Positions 6,534-11,835 of a DNA stretch of 11,835 nt are shown one piece after another (the first letter of the stretch is position 1; each line of letters starts with the position of its first letter). Position numbers and translations under genes: made by a program. The stretch spans positions 1 to 11,835 of the forward strand of contig WGBT01000010.1 in assembly GCA_015494185.1 (NCBI GenBank), given 5' to 3'. Source of the stretch: Hyphomicrobiales bacterium. GTDB taxonomy: Bacteria; Pseudomonadota; Alphaproteobacteria; Rhizobiales; S144-35. The notes beneath the pieces are model-generated. The model did not search any database. It had not been told where the DNA came from and worked only from the letters and a program-made list of their open reading frames with translations.

Positions 6534-7241
6534 ATGTCCTTGAAACGCAAACAGCCCTTTGTGGTGCGCCGTGATGGAGGGGGAGAGGCAAGTGACGCAA
6601 CGATGCCAGGCGGGAGCTCTGCGGCCAAGCCACGGGCCTGGCAGCGGATGCTTTCGGGCCGCCGGCTTGATCTGCTCAACCCCACCGTGGCGGACATCGA
6701 AATCGAGGATATTGCCCATGGGTTGGCGCGGGTGGCCCGCTGGAATGGGCAGACCCTTGGAGATCATCCGTTTTCGGTTGCTCAGCATTCGCTGTTGGTC
6801 GATGATATCTTATGCGCGCTTTATGAAGAGGCGCCGCGGTCCTGGCGGATGGCCGCGCTGTTGCACGATGCCCCGGAATATGTCATTGGCGATTTGATCA
6901 GCCCGTTCAAGGCTGCGATTGGTTTCGATTATAAAACGATCGAGAACCGGTTGCTTGCCGTCATTTATGAGCGGTTTCATTTGCCGCCGAACTTGCCGAA
7001 GCCGGTGCGCTCATTGATCAAGCAAGCCGATCGCTATGCCGCCTATTTCGAGGCGACAATTTTGGCGGGGTTCACCGATGCTGAAGCAGACCAATATTTT
7101 TCCAAGCCGGTGGCCTTGTGTGAACAGTCGATTGCCCGTTTTTCGGCCTTGCAACCCTGGCCCGCTCATGAAGCGCAGGGACGGTTCTTGAAGCGTTTTT
7201 ATAAATTGTCCGGCCAGCCAAGCCATGCGTTGGGCCATTGA
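6534..7241 (+). CDS. HD-domain phosphohydrolase, YfbR-like
   Basis: This 235-residue protein belongs to the HD superfamily of metal-dependent phosphohydrolases and is closest in pattern to YfbR, a 5'-deoxynucleotidase. Metal ligands can be placed: His85 (FSVAQHS), His111-Asp112 (ALLHDAPEYVIGD) and Asp166 (LIKQADRYAAYFEA). The segment DLISPFKAAIGFDYKTIENRL matches the YfbR region after the HD. The N-terminal 45 residues are basic, Gly/Ser-rich and probably disordered. The ATG at 6534 is chosen because GGAGG at 6522-6526 is correctly spaced; an upstream TTG at 6510 lies before that site. The substrate is inferred, not shown. It follows ygfZ and tag, a row I recall from other alphaproteobacteria, but the palindrome and a possible promoter lie between. 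It ends 7 bases from the end of dapE on the other strand. Confidence 0.88.
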   Translation: MSLKRKQPFVVRRDGGGEASDATMPGGSSAAKPRAWQRMLSGRRLDLLNPTVADIEIEDIAHGLARVARWNGQTLGDHPFSVAQHSLLVDDILCALYEEAPRSWRMAALLHDAPEYVIGDLISPFKAAIGFDYKTIENRLLAVIYERFHLPPNLPKPVRSLIKQADRYAAYFEATILAGFTDAEADQYFSKPVALCEQSIARFSALQPWPAHEAQGRFLKRFYKLSGQPSHALGH

Positions 7242-7248
7242 TCCATAT

Positions 7249-8439
7249 TCAAGCGCTGGCTTTGAAATAGCTGTCGATGAAGCGGCGATAGATTCGGGTG
7301 AGGCACTCAAGGTCGCTGACCGGCACCCGTTCATCCACCTTGTGAATGGTGGCGTTGACAAGGCCGAATTCGATCACCGGGCAATAATCCTTGATGAACC
7401 GCGCATCCGAGGTGCCGCCGCTGGTGGAAAGTTCAGGCTTATGGCCGGTTTCGGCTTCAATGGCGTGCGCCAAGGTGGTGCTCAAAAAGCCCGGTTCGGT
7501 GAGGAAACTTTCGCCGGAAAGCTGAAAGGCGATATCCCATTCAAGCCCGGTTCCTTGCAGAGCCGTGGCGGTCTTGTTGCGCAGCAGAGCCATTAAACTA
7601 TTCCCGCTATGGCTGTCGTTGAAGCGGATATTGAACTGCGCCTGGGCGCGTTCTGGGATCACATTTACCGCAGGGTTGCCGACATCGACGCTGGTGATCT
7701 CCAGATTGGAGGGCATGAAATGGGCGGTCCCCTGATCAAGTGGTTCGCTTAAAAAATGGTCGAGCACTTTCAGCAGCCCCGGAATCGGGTTGTTGGCAAG
7801 ATGGGGATAGGCGGCGTGTCCCTGCTTGCCGGTGATGGTTAACACGCCGTTGAGGCTGCCGCGGCGGCCGATCTTGATGGCATCGCCGATCTTTTCCGGG
7901 TTGGAGGGCTCGCCAACCAGACAGTGATCAAGCTTTTCACCATTTTGTTTGAGCCATTGCAGCATTTTAATGGTGCCATTGACGGCCGGGCCTTCTTCAT
8001 CGCCGGTGATCAGAAAACTGATGGAGCCTTTGGGGGGAAGGCCGTTTTGGGCAAGATAGTCGAGGGTTGCCGCTAAAAAACAGGCAATGCCTCCCTTCAT
8101 GTCGGCCGCGCCCCGGCCATAGAGCACGCCATTGACGATTTCAGCGGCAAAAGGCGGATGGCGCCAGCTTTGCAGCGGGCCTGGAGGGACCACATCAGTA
8201 TGCCCGGCAAAACATAAATGGGGTGCGCTGGTGCCGATTCGGGCATAGAGATTGTCGACATCAGGGGTGCCGGGGGCTGAAAAGGTCAGCCGATGGCAAG
8301 TGAAGCCCGCAGGTTCAAGCACGCTTTGCAGATAGGTGAGCGCCCCACCTTCATCAGGGGTTATGCTTTTGCAGCGCACAAGCGCTTGGGTCAGGCTGAC
8401 CGGATCGATGGGAGTGACGGAGAGAGCTTTAGAGGTCAT
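7249..8439 (-). CDS. dapE: Succinyl-diaminopimelate desuccinylase
   Basis: DapE hydrolyses N-succinyl-L,L-diaminopimelate to L,L-diaminopimelate and succinate, supplying lysine and peptidoglycan precursors (cytoplasmic, M20 di-zinc peptidase family). The protein is 396 residues, close to the usual 375-385. All metal and catalytic residues can be placed: His80 and catalytic Asp82 (FAGHTDVVPPG), Asp113 (GRGAADMKGG), catalytic Glu148 and Glu149 (TGDEEGP), Glu177 (GEPSN), and His366 (NATIHKVDERV). GGTSDARF (341-348) is typical of DapE. The ATG at 8439 lacks a clear ribosome-binding site and is only 9 bases from the stop of the DUF805 gene upstream, suggesting translational coupling. The gene lies tail to tail with the HD-hydrolase gene. 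No dapD is in the window. Confidence 0.96.
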   Translation of the reverse strand: MTSKALSVTPIDPVSLTQALVRCKSITPDEGGALTYLQSVLEPAGFTCHRLTFSAPGTPDVDNLYARIGTSAPHLCFAGHTDVVPPGPLQSWRHPPFAAEIVNGVLYGRGAADMKGGIACFLAATLDYLAQNGLPPKGSISFLITGDEEGPAVNGTIKMLQWLKQNGEKLDHCLVGEPSNPEKIGDAIKIGRRGSLNGVLTITGKQGHAAYPHLANNPIPGLLKVLDHFLSEPLDQGTAHFMPSNLEITSVDVGNPAVNVIPERAQAQFNIRFNDSHSGNSLMALLRNKTATALQGTGLEWDIAFQLSGESFLTEPGFLSTTLAHAIEAETGHKPELSTSGGTSDARFIKDYCPVIEFGLVNATIHKVDERVPVSDLECLTRIYRRFIDSYFKASA

Positions 8440-8448
8440 ATAGCAAGC

Positions 8449-8934
8449 TCATACAGCAAGTGCGGGATCGGTGTTGCCACCGGGCTCGGGGCCATAGGCA
8501 TTGGCGCCGGCAGTTCCAGGGTAAAAGCCCAATTCAATGAAAAACCAAAGGCCAACGGCCAGCATTTCAAGCGCCAGCCAAGTGGAAAGATTATAAATGC
8601 GTTCCAATGAGCCCAGCCCTTCTACATAAGAGGTGCCAAACTTCACCAAAAGCGGCAGCCAGAGCAAGGCGGTGTACCAGCCAGATTTGTTGCGGTCATG
8701 CAGGCGTTTGGTGGTGATGGCAATGGCGGGGTAAAACAGGACGAGACTGATGCCAAGGCCATAAAGGCCCAGTTGGCGGGTATTGGTGAGAATATCGCGA
8801 AACGGATTGTCAGAAAAGATCGAAGGCATTGCCGGGACCGCAAGCAGGATTCCAAGAATGGCCAGACAGGCGAAACCAAACCAGAAACCCAGCCGGCCGG
8901 TGCGGCCTTGGAGACTGAAAAAAAGACGGATCAT
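8449..8934 (-). CDS. DUF805 family membrane protein
   Basis: This is a small inner-membrane protein of unknown function. It has DUF805 hallmarks: LFFSLQGRTGRLGFW at the N terminus and AITTKRLHDRNKSGWYTALLWLPLL in the middle. From the ATG at 8934 it is 161 residues, with about four hydrophobic segments (near residues 17-35, 53-71, 85-100 and 118-138) and a short polar, Gly/Pro-rich tail. The frame opens earlier, at ATG 8985, which has GGGGAGG only about 2 bases before it. The 17 extra residues lie outside the conserved domain and inside repeat-like DNA, so I prefer 8934; neither start has a well-spaced ribosome-binding site. It is followed after 9 bases by dapE and is probably co-transcribed. 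No function should be read from that pairing alone. Confidence 0.8.
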   Translation of the reverse strand: MIRLFFSLQGRTGRLGFWFGFACLAILGILLAVPAMPSIFSDNPFRDILTNTRQLGLYGLGISLVLFYPAIAITTKRLHDRNKSGWYTALLWLPLLVKFGTSYVEGLGSLERIYNLSTWLALEMLAVGLWFFIELGFYPGTAGANAYGPEPGGNTDPALAV

Positions 8935-8942
8935 AAGGTTCG

Positions 8943-9085
8943 TTCCAAAGAGCTTTTGAATACATTCAGACAGATTATGAGACATTCCCTCCCCAGCCCA
9001 ATGGTGTCCTCCAAGCCATCCTTTTGGTGAATCGGAAGTGAGCTTCTTGCATGTTCACAATAGGCTAATAAGAAGCTCTTTGGAA
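8943..9085. repeat. 13-base inverted repeats around the copy-2 region
   Basis: TTCCAAAGAGCTT (8943-8955) and AAGCTCTTTGGAA (9073-9085) are perfect inverted copies enclosing 117 bases that contain repeat copy 2. An additional 9-bp inverted pair, GAGCTTCTT (9040-9048) with AAGAAGCTC (9070-9078), overlaps the right copy. This could mark the ends of a small inserted element or be chance. Confidence 0.45.
9015..9046 (-). repeat. Dispersed 32-base repeat, copy 2 (inverted)
   Basis: The reverse complement of this stretch matches 6344-6375 in 31 of 32 bases. Beyond GGATGGC the copy continues with TTG, which in copy 1 is found only after the 65-base palindromic segment. That suggests copy 2 is the uninterrupted form. 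It lies between the DUF805 gene and hisF. Confidence 0.8.
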
Positions 9086-9126
9086 GTGTCTCAGAAGGCT
9101 CTCAAATCATCTGAACCCTCACATAA

Positions 9127-9154
9127 CTTATACATTGGTTGTCAGGGGTGGCAA
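9127..9154 (-). promoter_or_regulatory. Promoter for the DUF805-dapE transcript
   Basis: On the minus strand, TTGCCA (9154-9149) and TATAAG (9132-9127) each match the sigma-70 consensus in 5 of 6 positions, separated by 16 bases. It is the best promoter match found in the window. The leader to the DUF805 gene would be about 135-190 bases, depending on its start, and would contain repeat copy 2. Confidence 0.55.
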
Positions 9155-9168
9155 GAGTACAGTACAAG
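9139..9168 (+). promoter_or_regulatory. Candidate promoter for hisF-yciB
   Basis: TTGTCA (9139-9144; 5 of 6) is followed after 18 bases by TACAAG (9163-9168; 4 of 6). It overlaps the opposite-facing promoter at 9127-9154, so the two transcripts may compete for polymerase. Confidence 0.35.
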
Positions 9169-9184
9169 GGGAGCGGGGGCGTAA

Positions 9185-9210
9185 GCGTTTCACCCATTTA
9201 TGGGGGACGC
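9185..9210 (+). other. Hairpin in the hisF leader
   Basis: GCGT (9185-9188) pairs with ACGC (9207-9210), and inside it CCCAT (9193-9197) pairs with ATGGG (9200-9204). It lies 40 bases before the hisF start. No leader peptide rich in histidine codons was found, so there is no support for classical his attenuation. Confidence 0.35.
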
Positions 9211-9249
9211 TCCTTCAAAATTTTATGAATCCTTGAGGTTCTTAAGAAT

Positions 9250-10065
9250 ATGCTGAAAGTCCGTGTCATCCCCTGTCTGGATGTGAAAGAGGGACGCGTC
9301 GTCAAAGGGGTCAATTTTGTGGATCTGGTTGACGCTGGTGATCCGGTTGAAAGTGCGGCCGCTTATGATGCCGCCGGGGCCGATGAGCTGACCTTTCTTG
9401 ACATCACCGCAAGCCATGAAAACCGCGGGATCATTCTCGATGTGGTGCAAGAGACCGCGGAACGGTGCTTCATGCCGCTGACGGTTGGCGGAGGGGTGCG
9501 CGAGCTCGATGATATCCGCAAGCTGTTACAGCGCGGGGCGGATAAGGTTTCCATCAACACCGCCGCGGTGCGTAATCCCGACTTTGTACGGGAAGGGGCG
9601 GCGAAGTTCGGCGCGCAATGTATCGTGGTGGCCATCGATGCCAAACGGGTTTCGGGACCTGACGAGCCCGGCCGGTGGGAGATTTTCACCCATGGGGGCC
9701 GTGAGCCGACCGGTCTTGACGCGGTTGAATTTGCCAAACAGGTGGTGGCGCTGGGGGCGGGGGAGATCCTGCTGACCTCGATGGACCGGGACGGAACGAA
9801 GTCGGGCTTTGACCTGGCGCTGACTCGTGCCGTTTCCGATGCCGTTGCGGTTCCTGTGATCGCCTCAGGCGGGGTGGGGTCGCTCAATCATTTGGTCGAT
9901 GGGGTGCGCAAGGGCGGCGCCAGCGCGGTTCTGGCGGCTTCGATTTTTCATTTTGGCACATATACGATTGGCCAAGCCAAGGCGCATATGGCGCAAGCCG
10001 GAATCCCGGTCCGGCTCGATTACATCGATCAGACAAACGAGGACATGTTCGATGCAGCTTCTTAA
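9250..10065 (+). CDS. hisF: Imidazole glycerol phosphate synthase, cyclase subunit HisF
   Basis: HisF joins with HisH to convert PRFAR plus ammonia (from glutamine) into imidazole glycerol phosphate and AICAR, linking histidine and purine synthesis in the cytoplasm. The 271-residue product is a (beta-alpha)8 barrel, slightly longer than the usual 250-260. Catalytic Asp11 (VIPCLDVKEGRVVKG) and Asp130 (VVAIDAKRV) are both present. So are the phosphate-binding GGGVR (80-84), the DRDGTKSG loop (179-186) and ASGGVGS (205-211). The ATG at 9250 has GAGG at 9235-9238 upstream. No hisB, hisH, hisA, hisE or hisI is adjacent: DUF805/dapE lie upstream in the opposite direction and yciB overlaps the 3' end. 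HisA is excluded by the PCLD start and the absence of its signature. Confidence 0.97.
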   Translation: MLKVRVIPCLDVKEGRVVKGVNFVDLVDAGDPVESAAAYDAAGADELTFLDITASHENRGIILDVVQETAERCFMPLTVGGGVRELDDIRKLLQRGADKVSINTAAVRNPDFVREGAAKFGAQCIVVAIDAKRVSGPDEPGRWEIFTHGGREPTGLDAVEFAKQVVALGAGEILLTSMDRDGTKSGFDLALTRAVSDAVAVPVIASGGVGSLNHLVDGVRKGGASAVLAASIFHFGTYTIGQAKAHMAQAGIPVRLDYIDQTNEDMFDAAS

Positions 10066-10699
10066 AGTCGCGTTGGAATTGGGGCCGTTGGTGCTCTTCT
10101 TCCTGACCAATGCTTACGCCAAGACCATCGCCCCTGTGATCGACGGGGTGTTGGGGACCGATCTTGCCAGCCATGACAATATCATCACCGCCACGGCGGT
10201 TTTTATCGTGGCGATTTTGTTGGCCTTGCTGATCAATTGGCTGGTGTTTCGCAAAGTTGCTGCGATGGCGCTGGTCACGGCGGTTTTCGTGGTGGTTTTT
10301 GGCGGGTTGACCGTTTATCTCAATGATGGTGTCTTCATAAAGATGAAACCCACCCTGGTCAATCTATTGTTTGCCAGCTTGCTATTCGGCGGGCTCTATT
10401 TTGGTCAGCAGCTCCTCAAACTGGTTTTTGCGGACGCGTTTCATTTGACCGACCGGGGCTGGCATATTCTGACGGTTCGCTGGGGGCTGTTTTTCATTTT
10501 TCTGGCGCTGTTGAATGAAATCGTCTGGCGTAATTTCTCAACGGACACCTGGGTGAGTTTCAAGGTCTTTGGCATTATGCCTTTAACATTCCTGTTTGGC
10601 ATGGCCCAAATTGGGGTGTTGACCAAATATCAACTCGACCCGGACGAAAGCAGTGAAAAGGTGATCGCTGCCGATGAAGAAAGCAGCAGGCAGGGCTGA
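10052..10699 (+). CDS. yciB: YciB/IspZ family inner-membrane protein (septation protein A)
   Basis: YciB (IspZ) is an inner-membrane protein linked to cell envelope synthesis and septation; its biochemical role is not settled. The 215-residue product has five or six hydrophobic segments (near residues 8-21, 46-64, 70-90, 102-117, 143-157 and 171-190). It shows family motifs: GPLVLFFLTNAYA, TVYLNDGVFIKMKPT (87-101), LTDRGWHILTVRW, LALLNEIVWRNFSTDTWVSFKVFG, and a polar acidic tail. It is somewhat longer than the 180-residue E. coli protein because of the tail and a loop near 28-45. The ATG at 10052 is preceded by GAGGA (10039-10043), eight bases away, and overlaps the last 14 bases of hisF. The two genes are therefore translationally coupled. 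The frame is open further upstream, but that part is hisF read in another frame. Confidence 0.93.
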   Translation: MQLLKVALELGPLVLFFLTNAYAKTIAPVIDGVLGTDLASHDNIITATAVFIVAILLALLINWLVFRKVAAMALVTAVFVVVFGGLTVYLNDGVFIKMKPTLVNLLFASLLFGGLYFGQQLLKLVFADAFHLTDRGWHILTVRWGLFFIFLALLNEIVWRNFSTDTWVSFKVFGIMPLTFLFGMAQIGVLTKYQLDPDESSEKVIAADEESSRQG

Positions 10700-10808
10700 A
10701 TGATGAGACCTGTGGGGATTGCATGCAGGCGGCGAACTTTATGTTTATCCGTGTGCGCTCTCAATTGTGACTGGACGGCAGGCACAGATTGCGCTTACTA
10801 TTAGGCGC

Positions 10809-10834
10809 ATGTCAGATGAATTTCATTCTGACAT
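10809..10834. repeat. Short palindrome (operator- or hairpin-like)
   Basis: ATGTCAGATGAA (10809-10820) and TTCATTCTGACAT (10822-10834) are complementary over 12 bp with one unpaired T and a one-base centre. The compact symmetry would suit a dimeric regulator's operator or a small RNA hairpin. It lies 403 bases before the MarR-type gene, which is far for autoregulation. Confidence 0.5.
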
Positions 10835-10884
10835 CGTGATGATACGGGCTGGTTGGCGTGCAAGTAAGGCGCTATCAGCCATAG

Positions 10885-10948
10885 GTTTTTTGAAATGAGG
10901 GTTTGGCTAGAGGGAGGCTGAAGTCGAACCAAATTCATTTCAAAAAAC
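10885..10948. repeat. Inverted repeat with 14-bp AT-rich arms
   Basis: GTTTTTTGAAATGA (10885-10898) is perfectly complementary to TCATTTCAAAAAAC (10935-10948). An inner TTTGG (10902-10906) / CCAAA (10929-10933) pair extends the stem. The arms begin with a run of six T and end with six A, so on either strand it might pause or end transcription, but the run lies inside the stem rather than behind it. Confidence 0.6.
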
Positions 10949-10984
10949 TTGTTGATGTGTAAAGGGAGGTTATGGGGTGTCCCA

Positions 10985-11048
10985 ACACTGAAAATGCTAT
11001 TCTAGTCAAAATAGTCAAAAGCGTTCGATGATTCGCATTCTTCAGTGT
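10985..11048. repeat. Inverted repeat with 13-bp arms and inner tandem repeat
   Basis: ACACTGAA (10985-10992) pairs with TTCAGTGT (11041-11048). After one unpaired C, AATGC (10993-10997, sharing the A run) pairs with GCATT (11035-11039). The enclosed stretch contains TAGTCAAAA twice in tandem (11003-11011 and 11012-11020). No coding frame explains it. Confidence 0.5.
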
Positions 11049-11177
11049 GCAGGAATACATGAATAACCAGCGGTTTTGATCTGGTCGCGGTTCTTGAAAT
11101 AGATCTTAAATAAAAGCGGCGCGTTGATGTTTGAGCGGCGGTTTCCAAAACAGCTGGTTCCAAGTAGGCAGGGAAGA

Positions 11178-11206
11178 ACGTCATAACTTCTCAGCGTCAT
11201 TATAAT
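11178..11206 (+). promoter_or_regulatory. Candidate promoter for the MarR-type gene
   Basis: TATAAT (11201-11206) is a perfect -10 box, 31 bases before the ATG. The hexamer at 17 bases upstream (ACGTCA, 11178-11183) matches the -35 consensus in only 3 of 6, so the promoter may be weak or activator-dependent. Confidence 0.4.
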
Positions 11207-11236
11207 TTATGTCGGCCTCCGGGGAGGTCCATCGTC

Positions 11237-11835
11237 ATGAGTGCCAAAACCAAGCCAAAGAAAACTGCATCTGCCGGCCGGAAGACCGCGGTGCAGGGCA
11301 ATTCACCCGTCAAACGATCATCCGTTAAAAAAGAACAGGCTAAAAAGAAAGTAACAGCAAACAAGTCAGCAAGCCGATCTGCCGACACCCAAAATACATC
11401 CCAAGAAAAAACACGCATGGGGAAAGATCTTCTCAATGCCTCGCCTATTCATTTATTGCATCGGGCGGGGCAGTGTGCCGGTGATATTTTTTCGGATGAA
11501 ATGACATCCCAGTCCCTAACGCCACGCCAATATGCGGTATTGCTGACTGTGGCGGAAAATGAAGGGCTCAGCCAGACTGGTCTTGTTGAACGCACCGGAA
11601 TTGACCGTTCAACCTTGGCTGACATTATCCGCCGGATGTTGAAAAAAGGGCTGATCAACCGCAAGCGCACCAAGGAAGATGCCCGCGCCTATGCGGTGAA
11701 ACTGACCGCCAAGGGCAGACGGGTTCTCGAAGCAGCTTCACCGGCAGCCTCGCTTGCCGATCAACGGATTTTGGACGCTTTGCCAAAATCCAAGCGTCAA
11801 GACTTTCTCAATTCCCTGCAAATTATTGTCGAAAA
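11237..11835 (+). CDS. MarR-family transcriptional regulator with lysine-rich N-terminal tail (3' end cut by window)
   Basis: The frame is open from the ATG at 11237 to the window end, giving 199 visible residues and no stop. Residues 64-199 show a MarR-type winged helix: LLHRAGQCAGDIFSDEM, then LTPRQYAVLLTVAENEGLSQTGLVERTGIDRSTLADIIRRMLKKGLI (95-140), with the helix-turn-helix near 111-136. The wing follows (KRTKEDARAYAVKLTAKG, 143-160), then a helical dimerisation region. Before it lies a tail of about 60 residues made mostly of Lys, Ala, Ser, Thr and Arg with no hydrophobic core, like histone-H1 or AlgP tails. GGGGAGG at 11221-11227 is a strong ribosome-binding site 9 bases before the ATG, which supports inclusion of the tail. 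ATG codon 61 lacks such a site. Target genes and ligand cannot be told. Confidence 0.87.
   Translation, partial: MSAKTKPKKTASAGRKTAVQGNSPVKRSSVKKEQAKKKVTANKSASRSADTQNTSQEKTRMGKDLLNASPIHLLHRAGQCAGDIFSDEMTSQSLTPRQYAVLLTVAENEGLSQTGLVERTGIDRSTLADIIRRMLKKGLINRKRTKEDARAYAVKLTAKGRRVLEAASPAASLADQRILDALPKSKRQDFLNSLQIIVE

Larger units (their letters stand above)
10700..11236. other. Non-coding gap with three hairpins between yciB and the marR-type gene
   Basis: No credible gene is seen on either strand in these 537 bases; the short open frames lack ribosome-binding sites and family features. What it holds is a 26-base palindrome (10809-10834), two 64-base inverted-repeat structures (10885-10948 and 10985-11048), a 9-base tandem TAGTCAAAA (11003-11020) and a -10-like TATAAT before the regulator gene. 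No clear terminator follows yciB directly. Confidence 0.55.

Noticed and set aside
9185..9249. Histidine-attenuator leader before hisF
   Set aside because: No small frame with a run of histidine codons exists there; only a short hairpin is present.
9899..10051. 51-codon N-terminal extension of yciB
   Set aside because: It is hisF read in another frame; the ATG at 10052 has a good ribosome-binding site and begins the conserved sequence.
10921..10940. tRNA-like GGTTCGA (minus strand, near 10924-10930)
   Set aside because: No acceptor stem, anticodon arm or D-arm can be built around it; it is part of the 10885-10948 inverted repeat.
11002..11184. 60-codon minus-strand frame upstream of the MarR-type gene
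   Set aside because: No ribosome-binding site and no domain pattern; it overlaps part of an inverted repeat.
1..11835. CRISPR array, transposase, integrase, toxin-antitoxin or defence genes
   Set aside because: No regularly spaced repeats and no protein of these types was found on either strand.

Overview
The window looks like chromosomal DNA of an alphaproteobacterium. The protein types and local orders fit: an AddA-type helicase-nuclease followed by trxA; a ygfZ - tag - HD-hydrolase row; a MarR regulator with the 'LTPRQYAVL...GIDRSTLADI' core; and -35 boxes of the TTGACC/TTGCCA kind with mostly weak -10 boxes. The order or genus cannot be told from these bases. Almost every gene is housekeeping, and I see no phage, plasmid, CRISPR, transposase, rRNA or tRNA gene.

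Layout: (1) 2-1868, + strand: the 3' end of addA (double-strand break repair), then trxA (thioredoxin) with an intrinsic terminator behind it. (2) 1869-2433: a 565-base gap holding that terminator and a roughly 250-bp imperfect palindrome with a branched tip. (3) 2434-4587: truA (+, tRNA pseudouridine synthase) converging on a dihydroorotase gene (-). (4) 4748-7241, + strand: ygfZ, tag and a YfbR-like HD phosphohydrolase. ygfZ and tag are 3 bases apart; tag and the HD gene are separated by a palindromic repeat. (5) 7249-8934, - strand: a DUF805 membrane protein gene followed by dapE, meeting the HD gene tail to tail with 7 bases between. (6) 9250-10699, + strand: hisF, overlapped by yciB/ispZ. 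(7) 10700-11236: a gap with three hairpins. (8) 11237-end, + strand: a MarR-family regulator with a lysine-rich N-terminal tail, cut by the window end.

The genes do not form one pathway. Small units are visible: DNA repair and redox (addA, trxA); an iron-sulfur/DNA-repair/nucleotide row (ygfZ, tag, HD hydrolase); lysine and cell-wall precursor synthesis (dapE); histidine synthesis joined to a cell-envelope protein (hisF, yciB); and pyrimidine synthesis (dihydroorotase).

The least explained material lies between genes. It comprises the branched palindrome at 2015-2262; a 65-bp palindromic segment flanked by a 9-bp direct repeat at 6367-6449; and a 32-bp sequence present twice in opposite orientation (6344-6375 and 9015-9046) that may be an uninterrupted and an interrupted copy of one repeat family. 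These look like small non-coding repeat elements. I found no clear evidence of a new multi-gene system.
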